Shown: positions 6,922-14,216 of the stretch, one piece after another
Layout: the number at the start of each line of letters is the position of its first letter
How positions within the stretch are numbered: the stretch's first letter is position 1
Origin: Magnetospirillum sp.
GTDB taxonomy: Bacteria > Pseudomonadota > Alphaproteobacteria > Rhodospirillales > Magnetospirillaceae
Direction of reading: 5' to 3'
Assembly (NCBI GenBank): GCA_020217035.1
Contig: JAIWOG010000234.1
Span: 1 to 18,761, forward strand
Length of the DNA: 18,761 nucleotides
Translations under genes and position numbers: made by a program
Notes under the pieces: generated by a model
What the model was told of the DNA's origin: nothing
The model's input: the letters and a program-made list of their open reading frames with translations, nothing else
The model's database searches: none

Positions 6922-7395
6922 TTATTCCTCTCCGCCCAGCGCCTTGGCCAGGGTGTAAACCTGGTGGCGGACCTTGGGGTCGGTGATGCGGTAATAGGCG
7001 CGGACCAGTTCCAGGGTCTCGCGCTTGGCCATGGGGTCCAGATCGATCTGGGGTTCGCCGTCGATGCCGGCGATCCGCGCCGGGCTGGCGGCGGCGATGT
7101 CGTCGTTCATGTCGTCGAAGAAGAAGCCAGGCGGCACGTCGAGGATGCGGGACAAGTCGAACAGGCGGGACGCGCCGACCCGGTTAGCGCCGCGTTCGTA
7201 TTTCTGCACCTGTTGGAAGGTCAGGCCCAGGGCTTCGCCCAGCTTTTCCTGGCTAATGCCCAAAAGCGTGCGGCGCAGGCGCATGCGGGCACCCACATGC
7301 ACGTCGATGGGGTTGGGCTTGCCGCTGGGCGTGCGGCCCCGGCTGGAGACCTTGCGGGGGGACTTGGCGGTGGTGGTCGGGGAAATGGCGTTCAT
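6922..7395 (-). CDS. XRE-family transcriptional regulator
   Basis: The 157-residue protein has a Cro/CI-type helix-turn-helix at about 32-88: GARMRLRRTLLGISQEKLGEALG, then LTFQQVQKYERGANRVGASRL. This is very close in wording to chromosomal alphaproteobacterial XRE regulators that carry a long C-terminal tail (here FFFDDMNDDIAAAS and LELVRAYYRITDPKVRHQVYTLAKAL). The basic, serine/proline-rich first 30 residues are extra. The start is supported by an excellent Shine-Dalgarno (AAGGAGAACACC then ATG). Inside an early lytic operon it probably tunes host or phage genes after induction; it may have been captured from a host chromosome. Confidence 0.88.
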   Translation of the reverse strand: MNAISPTTTAKSPRKVSSRGRTPSGKPNPIDVHVGARMRLRRTLLGISQEKLGEALGLTFQQVQKYERGANRVGASRLFDLSRILDVPPGFFFDDMNDDIAAASPARIAGIDGEPQIDLDPMAKRETLELVRAYYRITDPKVRHQVYTLAKALGGEE

Positions 7396-7416
7396 GGTGT
7401 TCTCCTTGGTTTCAGC

Positions 7417-7686
7417 TCAGGCCGCCGCTGCCGAAGGCGGCTTCGCCGTCCAGCGATAGGTGCGGCCCAGGGTTTCCCGGCGGGCGGATTCGGCGTTGGC
7501 CTTGGCCAGCAGCGCCGGCGAAATGGATTTGCGTTTCAGGGTTTTGACGGCGCAGCGGAATTCCGCCCTGGTGGTGTCGAAGGCGGCGATCAGCCGAGGC
7601 CCGAGCAGCAGCTGGGCGCGGCCGATGCCGTGGGCGTCGAGCGGGCCGAGATGCAGGCGCAGCGTGATCGACACCTTGGGCATCAT
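7417..7686 (-). CDS. Small basic hypothetical protein (89 aa)
   Basis: The start at 7686 (ATGATG) overlaps the upstream TGA as ATGA, with GGAG about 6 bases before. The product begins MMPKVSITLRLHLGP, continues with IGRAQLLLGPRLIAAFDTTR and ends in a strongly basic helix (AKANAESARRETLGRTYRWT). No family is recognised. The position in an unbroken run of coupled genes makes it probably real. A larger frame reading through this region from 8211 is a shadow and is not used. Confidence 0.6.
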   Translation of the reverse strand: MMPKVSITLRLHLGPLDAHGIGRAQLLLGPRLIAAFDTTRAEFRCAVKTLKRKSISPALLAKANAESARRETLGRTYRWTAKPPSAAAA

Positions 7687-7898
7687 TCGGTCTCCGGCGG
7701 GGACAGGGTGTCGATTTCCTTGATCACCGCGTGCAGGCGGCTTAGGCGGTCGGCCACCGCCAGCGCCGTGACATCGCCATCGCAGGCGATGTTCACCAGG
7801 CCGGCATCGATCAGCTTGCGCAGGGTCTGTTCCACCTCGCGGGCGGCTTCCAGCAGATCGACGGCGTGGATGGTCAGGGCCATGCTGGGGGTGGACAT
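7683..7898 (-). CDS. Small helical hypothetical protein (71 aa)
   Basis: The 71-residue product is predicted to be two amphipathic helices (VDLLEAAREVEQTLRKLIDA and VTALAVADRLSRLHAVIKEI) with a short acidic end. No family is recognised; it resembles the many small helical early proteins of Mu-like phages that may act as adaptors or anti-host factors. It lies 2 bp from the upstream gene and overlaps the downstream one by ATGA. Confidence 0.6.
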   Translation of the reverse strand: MSTPSMALTIHAVDLLEAAREVEQTLRKLIDAGLVNIACDGDVTALAVADRLSRLHAVIKEIDTLSPPETE

Positions 7899-7900
7899 GG

Positions 7901-8230
7901 TCAGGACGCCTTCTTGTGCTGGCGGTCCCAGGACTGAGCAGCAGCAGCGGCCAAGGAGGCGATCTCGACCAGGCGGTCGCGGTAATCGGGCAGCGGCTCG
8001 CCTTCGGTGCAGAGCAAGTCATTGACCTGGGCCTGGATGAACAGCGCCCAATCGGCGGGTTCATGTTGATCGTCATGTTCCTGGCCGCCATGCTTGATGT
8101 CCTGACGGCACCGCTCGGCGACCACGGCCTGGAAGAATTCCGGCAGGCCTTCGACCGTGGTGGCGACCTTGTCGGCGGCGCCGGAATCGCCCTCGATCTC
8201 GATGGCGACATTGATGGTGGCTTGTTCCAT
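7901..8230 (-). CDS. Phage protein of the 'ER.RQ..K.G...HDD.H' type (109 aa)
   Basis: The 109-residue protein contains AERCRQDIKHGGQEHDDQHEP at about 39-59, then helices with WALFIQAQVNDLL and LVEIASLAAAAAQSW. The charged E..RQ..K.G..HDD.H motif followed by a helical segment is common to a phage and prophage family whose shape recalls MazG-like/all-alpha nucleotide pyrophosphohydrolases, although the full metal-binding E..E...D set is not evident. A role in nucleotide handling is therefore possible but unproven. It is the gene directly after the DUF3164 gene, 9 bp away, in the same operon. Confidence 0.65.
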   Translation of the reverse strand: MEQATINVAIEIEGDSGAADKVATTVEGLPEFFQAVVAERCRQDIKHGGQEHDDQHEPADWALFIQAQVNDLLCTEGEPLPDYRDRLVEIASLAAAAAQSWDRQHKKAS

Positions 8231-8239
8231 GGCCGCCCC

Positions 8240-9079
8240 CTATTCCGCCGCTTCCGGCCGGGCGGTCGGTGCCGGGTCTTCCAGCAGGGCGATGGCGCAG
8301 GCGACCAAGTCGGCGGCCAGGCCGTGGCTGGTGCCTTCCAGATGGGCGGTGGCTCGCTTCAGCATGTCCAGGGTCTGGGCACGCTGCGCCTTAAGGGTAT
8401 CGACCTGGCGGCGCAGGGAATTGCGGGCGAAGGCCTCGGGGGTGGCGGCGATGGCGGCCATGTCCAGCGGCACCATGGTCCAGCCGGCCTGCTGGTTGGG
8501 GCGGGTGTAGAGGCGGATGTAGCGCTTCGACCCGTCGGGCTGGACGGCGTCGTCGATGGCCCGGCAGAAGTCTTGCCAGCGCGGATCGTCCACTTCCAGC
8601 CGGCGCAGGGCCAGGATGGCGCGGACATCGACCTTGCCTTCCTGGTCGACCTTGAAGGCGCGGCGCACCAGGGTGACCAGGAACGGATCGACGCCTTCGC
8701 CGCGTTCGTTGATCATGGCGTCCAGCACCGCCTTGGCCTCGTCCAGGGCCGGCCCCATCTTGATGCGTTGGGACACGGCGACCTGGACCTTCAGCAGGCC
8801 GTCATAGCTGGTGAAGGTGCGGTTGCCCTTCGTTTCGCGCGTTTCCACGTTGTAGTTCTGCGCCAACAACGCGTCGAAGGCGGCGATGTCAGCTTCGATG
8901 TGCGAGGAATAGCGGGCCATCTCGGCCGACATGTCCAAGCCGTAGGCGACGATCTTGCGGACCATCTCGTCTTCCAGCAGGTGAACCGGCTTGACGTTGG
9001 CCAGGGCGACCAGGTTGCCCTGGGCGTCGTGCAGGTATTGAGTGCCGTTGATGTCGATGGCGGCGGGGTGATTGGTCAT
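8240..9079 (-). CDS. DUF3164 family phage early protein
   Basis: The 279-residue protein matches the conserved Mu-like early protein family known as DUF3164. It starts at 9079 with TNHPAAIDINGTQYLHDAQGN, the family's 'D.nG..y..Da.GnLvp...V' opening; a long helical middle follows (ARYSSHIEADIAAFDALLAQ), then FTSYDGLLKVQVAVSQRI and LRRLEVDDPRWQDFCRAIDDA, also conserved in the family. The function is unknown; members occur in nearly all Mu-like early operons next to small unknown genes. The ribosome binding site is a weak GAGAGAG. An upstream extension to 9349 in frame has no support and would overlap two other genes. Confidence 0.85.
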   Translation of the reverse strand: MTNHPAAIDINGTQYLHDAQGNLVALANVKPVHLLEDEMVRKIVAYGLDMSAEMARYSSHIEADIAAFDALLAQNYNVETRETKGNRTFTSYDGLLKVQVAVSQRIKMGPALDEAKAVLDAMINERGEGVDPFLVTLVRRAFKVDQEGKVDVRAILALRRLEVDDPRWQDFCRAIDDAVQPDGSKRYIRLYTRPNQQAGWTMVPLDMAAIAATPEAFARNSLRRQVDTLKAQRAQTLDMLKRATAHLEGTSHGLAADLVACAIALLEDPAPTARPEAAE

Positions 9080-9087
9080 GGTCTCTC

Positions 9088-9231
9088 TCACGGTTTCGGG
9101 GGAATGAAGGTGGAAAAGGGCAGCGCCGGCGGCCACGGGCGGGGCGGCGGATCGGGCGGCAATTGGCTGGCCGAGGCGGCGACGATGCCGGCGACGGTCA
9201 GGGCCAGGATCAGGGCGGCCCGCGCCGTCAT
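9088..9231 (-). CDS. Small membrane or exported peptide (47 aa)
   Basis: The peptide has a single hydrophobic segment near the N-terminus (AALILALTVAGIVAASAS) followed by a proline-rich tail (QLPPDPPPRPWPPALPFSTF). It overlaps the preceding gene by ATGA and ends 8 bp before the DUF3164 start. The layout is that of a type-II small membrane peptide or a cleaved exported peptide; the Ala-Ser-Ala-Ser stretch would suit signal peptidase. Function unknown. It is short, so confidence rests on the coupling and the gap it fills. Confidence 0.5.
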   Translation of the reverse strand: MTARAALILALTVAGIVAASASQLPPDPPPRPWPPALPFSTFIPPKP

Positions 9232-9566
9232 GACCGCACCACCGCAGCCGAAGGCGGTTGCACCACCACCAGCCCCAGCGCCAGGATGTTGACCAGGGCG
9301 CTGACGCTGCCGTGGTCGTGGATGCCGGCGCAGATGCATTCGGCGGCATGCACCGCCTGTTCGGCGGTGACCGGGCCGGCGGCGATCTCCATCAGACGAC
9401 CGTCGCCGCTGACGCTGGCCAGCCAGTAGCTGTCGGCGGTATCCATCAGCACCGCTCGCCATCCAGCCGGGCCGGTGAAGGCACCGACGGCGCGGGCGGC
9501 GATGGCGGCGCCGCCGATTTCCCAGCGGAACTCGGTCGTCGCGTCGAAAGGCAGGGCGCCCATCAT
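9228..9566 (-). CDS. Hypothetical early protein (112 aa)
   Basis: The 112-residue product starts at 9566 (ATGATG), overlapping the upstream TGA and preceded by GGAG. It has a beta-rich first half (TEFRWEIGGAAIAARAVGAF, then WRAVLMDTADSYWLASVSGD), a helix with two cysteines (AVHAAECICAGIHDHG) and a hydrophobic C-terminal segment (LVNILALGLVVV) that could be a membrane anchor. No family is recognised. It is coupled to the 87-aa gene before it and to the small membrane peptide after it. Confidence 0.6.
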   Translation of the reverse strand: MMGALPFDATTEFRWEIGGAAIAARAVGAFTGPAGWRAVLMDTADSYWLASVSGDGRLMEIAAGPVTAEQAVHAAECICAGIHDHGSVSALVNILALGLVVVQPPSAAVVRS

Positions 9567-9826
9567 GCCGCGTCTCCGCCGCCAGGATTGCGCGGCGGCG
9601 GCACCAGGCGCGGGCGGCGGCGCAACTGCACCACCTTGCCGTCCTCGGCCGCCGGCATCGGTCCGGTGCTGCGTTCCATCTCGCGCAGGCGGTCCAGGAT
9701 GTCGGCCAGATTGTCGCGACACACCCGAGCCGAGGCCCGGATCGGGCGCGGGCATTCGGCGTCGATGGCCGGCAGAAGGGTCAGGGTGAAGGCGTTCAGC
9801 ACCAGGGCGAGGTCGTCACTGAGCAT
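9563..9826 (-). CDS. Small hypothetical protein (87 aa)
   Basis: The product has a helical N-terminal half (LALVLNAFTLTLLPAIDAEC, then NLADILDRLREMERS) and a basic, proline-rich tail (VVQLRRRPRLVPPPRNPGGG) that might bind nucleic acid or a partner. The start has a strong Shine-Dalgarno (GGAGGGACAAGA then ATG) located inside the end of the preceding HTH gene, with an 11-bp coding overlap. No family is recognised. Confidence 0.6.
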   Translation of the reverse strand: MLSDDLALVLNAFTLTLLPAIDAECPRPIRASARVCRDNLADILDRLREMERSTGPMPAAEDGKVVQLRRRPRLVPPPRNPGGGDAA

Positions 9827-10196
9827 TCTTGTCCCTCCGGTTCTCGCATTTGCGGCAAGCGGTGAAGAAGGCGATGCGGCTGGGGTTGTGCGGCGAATAG
9901 GGGGCGCGCTGATTGGCCAGACAGGTGTCGGCCGCCAGTTCGCCGACTATCGGGCAGGCGACGGTGGCGGCCATCAGGGCGCCCCTCACCGCCTGTTCAA
10001 TGCCGGTTAAAGGGGCCTTGTAGCGGTTGTTGATGACCTGGCTGAGGGCGGCGGGGGAATAATCCAGGCGTTCAGCCACCTTGTTCTGGCTGGAAAGGTC
10101 GATAGCCTGGGCCAGTTTCGCGATCCAGTCGGGCAGATCGTCGCCCCAGGCGGCGCGGGCCTTGGCGGTGGCTGTACCGGTGATGGGTTTATTCAT
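9816..10196 (-). CDS. Helix-turn-helix DNA-binding protein (126 aa)
   Basis: An XRE-like HTH covers about 22-66: DWIAKLAQAIDLSSQNKVAE, RLDYSPAALSQVINNRYKAP. This wording is typical of a small regulator family found in early operons of Mu-like prophages (KVAERLGYSPA.VS.V...Y). The C-terminal part has four cysteines (VACPIVGELAADTCL and TACRKCENRRDKN), the last two as CRKCENRR; with the first pair these could bind zinc. It overlaps the winged-helix gene upstream by 8 bp. Its targets are unknown. Confidence 0.78.
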   Translation of the reverse strand: MNKPITGTATAKARAAWGDDLPDWIAKLAQAIDLSSQNKVAERLDYSPAALSQVINNRYKAPLTGIEQAVRGALMAATVACPIVGELAADTCLANQRAPYSPHNPSRIAFFTACRKCENRRDKNAQ

Positions 10197-10782
10197 CCTT
10201 CACCTCGGCGTGCCAGACCACCTGGCGCAAATTGGGGTCATAAACCGACTTGATCCGCTGGATCATGGGCGGGCGCGGACCGGTGTTTTTACTGGGGATG
10301 AAGCGGTATTTGGCCGGCTTGCCTGGGGCGCCCTTGACGGTCACCTGCAGATAACCGGCATTGGCCAGATGCTGCAGGTAGTCGGTGGCATCGGTTTCGG
10401 CCACCGGCACGGTTTCAGTGCTGGCGAGGGTGGCCAGTTCGCGGAAATCGAATTGCCCCCGCATCATACGCATGCTGCGCCACATCTGTTCGCGGGCGGC
10501 GCCTTGGGTCACCGGCTGGCCGTCCTTGGTGACACGCGGCGCCTCGATTCCCACGTCCTTGACTAGGGTGTATTCGGTGCCGTCCTTCGACACATAGTTG
10601 GCGGCGACCAAGCCCTGCAGATAGCTTTTGACGGTGTCGGGATTGGCCTTGATCGCATGGGCGATGATGCGGGCGGTGAAGGGCTTTCCTTGTCGGCGCA
10701 TTTCTTCCCACATGGCCTGACGGCCGGTGGACTTGCGCCCGCTGGTCAAATGCACCGGCTTGCGTCCGGGGTGGATGGCCAT
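10189..10782 (-). CDS. Tandem winged-helix protein (197 aa)
   Basis: Two winged-helix-like units are visible. The first is about 20-70 (AMWEEMRRQGKPFTARIIAH, then NPDTVKSYLQGLVAANYVS). The second is about 94-150 (QMWRSMRMMRGQFDFRELAT, then ATDYLQHLANAGYLQV). Both begin with the same 'MW..MR' motif, which suggests an internal duplication. Such proteins follow the B gene in many Mu-like phages of Alphaproteobacteria and are thought to bind DNA; the role is not established. The start at 10782 has a GGAGGG Shine-Dalgarno at 9-base spacing. That GGAGGG lies beside a C-run/G-run at the end of the B gene, so it could be partly masked in the mRNA. Confidence 0.78.
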   Translation of the reverse strand: MAIHPGRKPVHLTSGRKSTGRQAMWEEMRRQGKPFTARIIAHAIKANPDTVKSYLQGLVAANYVSKDGTEYTLVKDVGIEAPRVTKDGQPVTQGAAREQMWRSMRMMRGQFDFRELATLASTETVPVAETDATDYLQHLANAGYLQVTVKGAPGKPAKYRFIPSKNTGPRPPMIQRIKSVYDPNLRQVVWHAEVKDE

Positions 10783-10785
10783 GGT

Positions 10786-11529
10786 TCAGCCCTCCCCCCG
10801 AGGGGGCGGGTTGCCGGTGAAGAACACCCCGCCCTGATCCTGCCAGGCATTGAGGTCGATGCTGTCCAGGGCGGCGCCCTGGGCCGCTTCGGCGGCGCGG
10901 GCCAGGTTGATGCAGATGCGGCGCACGCTGGCCTGGCTGGCGTCGTGCACGGCCTTCAGCAGATCGTCGGCGATGGTCACGCCCCGGGCATACAGCTTGG
11001 CTAGATGGCCGGCATCGGCGATGGTGGCGGGCAATGTCGGCGTCCAGTCATAGACGCGGCCATGGATGCGCTCGATGGGGCGCAGCTTCATGGGCAGCTT
11101 TTCTTCGCCGATCAGGACGATGGAACCGTGGCTGCATTCGTAGATGTCCTTGATGACGTGAATCAGTCCCTTGTCGACCAGGATGTCGGCTTCATCGACG
11201 ATCAGCGGGCGGCCCGACAGGGTCAGCTGCTCGCCGATCTGCTCGATCATCTCGGGGATGGTCTTGGCCGGGGCGATGCCCATGTCCTTCAGGATCGACA
11301 CCGCCAGATGCTTGCGGGTGGTCACCGACTTGACCTCGACGTGATAGGCGCGGGTCTTGTTGGCCACATACATGGCGGCGAAGGATTTGCCGGCGCCGCT
11401 GGGGCCGTAATGGACGCCGATGCCGGGCAAGTTGGGGTCGCGGGCCTTCAGGCGCTCGACCAATTCCAACAGCGCGGCGACGTTGCGCAACGGCGCGATG
11501 GTGTTGACGGGGGCATGATCCAGGGGCAT
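10786..11529 (-). CDS. B: Mu B-like transposition ATPase (AAA+)
   Basis: The 247-residue protein is the ATP-dependent DNA-binding partner of the transposase: it coats target DNA, delivers it to the transposase and gives target immunity. Walker A is GPSGAGKS at about 42-49, Walker B is LIVDEAD at about 109-115 and sensor 1 is near IVLIGEE (137-143), with ERIHGRVYDW (153-162) following. At 247 residues against 312 in Mu B, it lacks the separate N-terminal HTH domain and begins almost at the AAA core, closer to TnsC/IstB-like members of the AAA_22 group. It lies directly after A, starting 63 bp downstream with GAGAGGA before ATG. The last residues (PPPRGEG) come from a C-run/G-run that looks like read-through of a short repeat. 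Confidence 0.92.
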   Translation of the reverse strand: MPLDHAPVNTIAPLRNVAALLELVERLKARDPNLPGIGVHYGPSGAGKSFAAMYVANKTRAYHVEVKSVTTRKHLAVSILKDMGIAPAKTIPEMIEQIGEQLTLSGRPLIVDEADILVDKGLIHVIKDIYECSHGSIVLIGEEKLPMKLRPIERIHGRVYDWTPTLPATIADAGHLAKLYARGVTIADDLLKAVHDASQASVRRICINLARAAEAAQGAALDSIDLNAWQDQGGVFFTGNPPPRGEG

Positions 11530-11542
11530 GTTGTTCCTCTCA

Positions 11543-11596
11543 TCCGTTACTGATGCGGCGGTTCGTCCTGGCAGGGGCGGCCGCCGTTTCCGTTAC
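11543..11596. repeat. Paired 8-bp direct repeat between A and B
   Basis: TCCGTTAC occurs at 11543-11550 and again at 11589-11596, 46 bp apart, in the A-B intergenic gap; the second copy includes the A stop codon. A pair of identical octamers in this small space may be chance or a binding site. No secondary structure or promoter is evident. Confidence 0.35.
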
Positions 11597-13767
11597 ATGG
11601 CCAGGGCAGTGTCCAGGCCGTGTTCATCCATGATCGATTTGCGCGAACGCCAGACCGGGCCGGCCTTGAAGGTTTCCAGCCATTTGGCGTCGCTGGGGTC
11701 CACGGTCTCGCCGGCCTGCAGGGCCGCATCCAGTTGGACGGCGCGGGCGAATTGCGCCGATTTGGTGTTCAGCTGAACCACCTGGGCCGGGGCGGCCATT
11801 TCGGCGGCCAAACGGTCCAGGCGGGCTTGTTCAGCCGGGGTGACCGGGGGGGCGACAGGGCGTTTGGACTTGCCCTTGGTCACCGCTGTCGAAGACGGCT
11901 TCGCCATGCCTGCCGGCGGAGCGAAGGACACCACCTTGGCCTCGGGCGTCGGGGTCGCCTCGGCCACCGGCATCAGGGCGTCCACCTCGGCGGCGGTCAG
12001 GCGGATTTCGGCGGCGGCCAGATCCTTCTGGGCGCGGATGAAGGCACGGCGGCGGCGCGAATGTTCCTGGGCGGCGGCGACGTCGTTGAAGCCGGCGGCT
12101 TCGATCACCGGAGCGTGTCCCAGATAGCGGCCGGCCAGGTCATAGACCCACAGACCGGCCATCAGATCCTGCGGGTCGAAGCGGGCGACCACCTTGTCGC
12201 CGCGATGCTGCGACAGGAAATCGTCCCAATAGCGGTTTTCCAGGATTTTCACCGAACCGTTCTCGGCGTGGGTCTTAACCCCTTCGGCGGCCAGCAGCCA
12301 CATGCGGCGCTGTTCCTCGGTGGCCTTCTTGATGGGGGCGGTGGCGTAGCTGGCGGCGAAGGCCTGGTCGAAGGACAACTCGCCTCGGCACACCCCGGTG
12401 CGGCGACCGGGGCGGGCGTTGTGCTTGTTGATCTCGCTGGCCAGCACCTCCAGGAACTTGTCCAGCGGCACCGCCTTCGACCCGTAATTCTCGGGCTTGG
12501 CCATGGGGTTCTTACCGGTATAGGCACCGGCGAAGGCCGGGTGGGTGGACACCCGGTCGGCCAGGTCGCGCCAGGCGCGTTCGATGGGCTTGGATTGACC
12601 GCTATAGGGGGTGACGAAGTGGACCTGGGCGCCCAGCGCGGTGACGATGCCCACCGGGTCTTCGTCGCGGGTCTTGAAGCGGAAGCGGTTGACCGATCCG
12701 GCGGTCAGCAGCTTGTTGGCGAAGGCGCGGGTATTGTCGAAATAGACATGGGCGGGGATGCCGTAATCCTCGACCAGATCGCCGAAGGCCAGGCGGATCA
12801 CCTCGCGGTTTTCCGTCTTGTCCAGGCGCCAGGACAGGATCTTGCCGGAATACACATCCTGCAGCGCCACCAGCATGGGGCGGATGATGTCGCCGTCGTG
12901 CCAGCGCACGAAGACGTCGAACTTGTGGCCGTCGCCATTGACCGCTTCCAGGGCGTGGAAGACGTCGCGGCGACGTTGCTGGGCCGGATACAGGCGTTTC
13001 AGCGCCTCGGCACCTTCCTTCAACAGCACGCGGACCGGCTCGGGGATTTCCCGTTCCAGCTTGCGCATCAGGGTGCGCAGGCTAGGGATGGTCCAGCCGT
13101 GCTGCTTGGCCGCGTCCTCCAGGTCGGAATAGCAGGCCTCGGCGGTGCGAGGTTCCGGGCGCAGGTAATCGGCCTTGAAGAATTCCCACGCCTCGGGGCT
13201 GCATTCCGCCTCGGCGGTGCGGCCGGCATAGCGGTCGGCCAAAAAGGGCAGCCAGTCGGCGCGGTCCTGGCCGGCGACCTTGTGGTACCAGCCCCAGATC
13301 GACGACTTGGCGACGCCGTGGGCGGCGGCGACCATCTGCGCCGCCAGTTCCTTCTTCTGGCCGTTGTTCACCAGCGCCTCGACGGCGGCCAGGATGTCCA
13401 GGCGGGTCTTGGCCTTGGCCTTGACCTTGTCGGGCTGGCGGTCGAACCAGGCCCAGCATTCGCGGGCGGCGATGCAGGTTTCCGCCCGCACGAACGTCGC
13501 GACGGTTTCGGCGTTGTCCGCCTGCAGTTTCAACTGCACGGTGACCGGCAGCAGCGAGTAATGGTATTCGACGCCGCCGCCTTGCTTGGCCTCGCGCTTG
13601 CGCCAGATGCCGCCGGGGTTGTCGATGGCGTGCCATTCCCGCTCGGGGCGGTTCCAGCCGTCACGCTGGGCCTTGCGCCAGATGCCGCTTTCCGATTGCG
13701 GCATGCCCGCCACGCCCAGGGTCTTGATCTCGGCCGCCGACAGCCATTGCCAATCGGTCTTGCTCAT
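11593..13767 (-). CDS. A: Mu A-type DDE transposase
   Basis: The 724-residue protein cuts and joins the prophage ends during replicative transposition. The N-terminal DNA-binding region (about 5-75; WLSAAEIKTLGV, then IWRKAQRDGW) is the Mu-type end/enhancer-binding domain. Residues about 100-265 correspond to the second HTH region. The catalytic core has all three acidic residues: D279 in VNGDGHKFDVF, D344 in VYFDNTRAFAN and E396 in KPIERAWRDL, with spacings close to D269-D336-E392 of Mu A. The C-terminal Mu-transposase domain follows (WVYDLAGRYLGHA), then a lysine/proline linker (about 620-660) and a tail of the kind that contacts the B ATPase. ATG 13767 overlaps the previous stop by ATGA and has GGAGGGCGCC before it. 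Nothing suggests inactivation. Confidence 0.97.
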   Translation of the reverse strand: MSKTDWQWLSAAEIKTLGVAGMPQSESGIWRKAQRDGWNRPEREWHAIDNPGGIWRKREAKQGGGVEYHYSLLPVTVQLKLQADNAETVATFVRAETCIAARECWAWFDRQPDKVKAKAKTRLDILAAVEALVNNGQKKELAAQMVAAAHGVAKSSIWGWYHKVAGQDRADWLPFLADRYAGRTAEAECSPEAWEFFKADYLRPEPRTAEACYSDLEDAAKQHGWTIPSLRTLMRKLEREIPEPVRVLLKEGAEALKRLYPAQQRRRDVFHALEAVNGDGHKFDVFVRWHDGDIIRPMLVALQDVYSGKILSWRLDKTENREVIRLAFGDLVEDYGIPAHVYFDNTRAFANKLLTAGSVNRFRFKTRDEDPVGIVTALGAQVHFVTPYSGQSKPIERAWRDLADRVSTHPAFAGAYTGKNPMAKPENYGSKAVPLDKFLEVLASEINKHNARPGRRTGVCRGELSFDQAFAASYATAPIKKATEEQRRMWLLAAEGVKTHAENGSVKILENRYWDDFLSQHRGDKVVARFDPQDLMAGLWVYDLAGRYLGHAPVIEAAGFNDVAAAQEHSRRRRAFIRAQKDLAAAEIRLTAAEVDALMPVAEATPTPEAKVVSFAPPAGMAKPSSTAVTKGKSKRPVAPPVTPAEQARLDRLAAEMAAPAQVVQLNTKSAQFARAVQLDAALQAGETVDPSDAKWLETFKAGPVWRSRKSIMDEHGLDTALAM

Positions 13768-14216
13768 GGCGCCCTCCAGCTTTTACGGGCCATTTTCTGG
13801 CGCTGTTGCAAGGTCTCGATCTTTTCGGCCAACAGCGCGTCCTCGATGGCCGGGACGTAACGGGCGGGAATCACCGCCCAGTCGAACAGGTCCGCCAGCG
13901 CCTGCAGCAGCCGTATGTCGCGGGTGGCATGCAGCAGGCCGATGAAACGGATCAGGCTGATGACGTGGTTTTCCCGCGCCGCGCTGGCGTAAGCGTCCAG
14001 CATGTTGCAGGTCACGTCCTCGCCCAGATAGGCGGTGATGTCGGCGGCGATCTGATCGCGGGACTTGTCGGATTCCTTTAAGCCCGCCGCCACGCTCTTG
14101 GCCACCAGGGCACGCAGATCGACGGCGCGGGTGATTTCAGGGGCGAAGGACTGGGTCACCGGCTTGGGCTCCCAGGTGAACAAATCCAGGGTCTGCTGGG
14201 GCGTGCGCTTGGTCAT
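13764..14216 (-). CDS. Early protein preceding transposase A (150 aa)
   Basis: The product begins MTKRTPQQTLDLFTWEPKPV and has a helical middle containing DKSRDQIAADITAYLGEDVT (about 49-68), where Mu-like phage proteins of this position carry a DNA-binding-type region, followed by NMLDAYASAARENHVISLIR and ARDIRLLQALADLFDW-like segments. I recognise the overall pattern as a recurring neighbour of transposase A in alpha- and gammaproteobacterial Mu-like phages, without a known function. It is coupled to A (ATGA overlap). Upstream, GGAG sits 9 bases from the ATG, directly after the hairpin region at 14237-14327. Confidence 0.75.
   Translation of the reverse strand: MTKRTPQQTLDLFTWEPKPVTQSFAPEITRAVDLRALVAKSVAAGLKESDKSRDQIAADITAYLGEDVTCNMLDAYASAARENHVISLIRFIGLLHATRDIRLLQALADLFDWAVIPARYVPAIEDALLAEKIETLQQRQKMARKSWRAP

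Noticed and set aside
7417..7686. Possible ModE N-terminal (LysR-type HTH) similarity of the 89-aa protein
   Set aside because: Only the opening (PKVSITLRL, then IGRAQLL) is reminiscent; the HTH core residues that define the family are not present.
6523..8025. 500-aa plus-strand open frame
   Set aside because: It overlaps several coupled minus-strand genes, has shadow-type composition and no domain.
10790..10807. C-run/G-run (CCCCCC-GA-GGGGG) at the B-197-aa junction as a terminator
   Set aside because: The loop is too small, there is no T-run, and the G-rich part doubles as the downstream Shine-Dalgarno; read-through is needed for the operon.
11620..13860. 746-aa plus-strand open frame opposite transposase A
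   Set aside because: It is the antisense shadow of the high-GC A gene; the composition is Gly/Val/Ala/Asp-rich low-information sequence with no motif, while the minus strand has a full catalytic triad.
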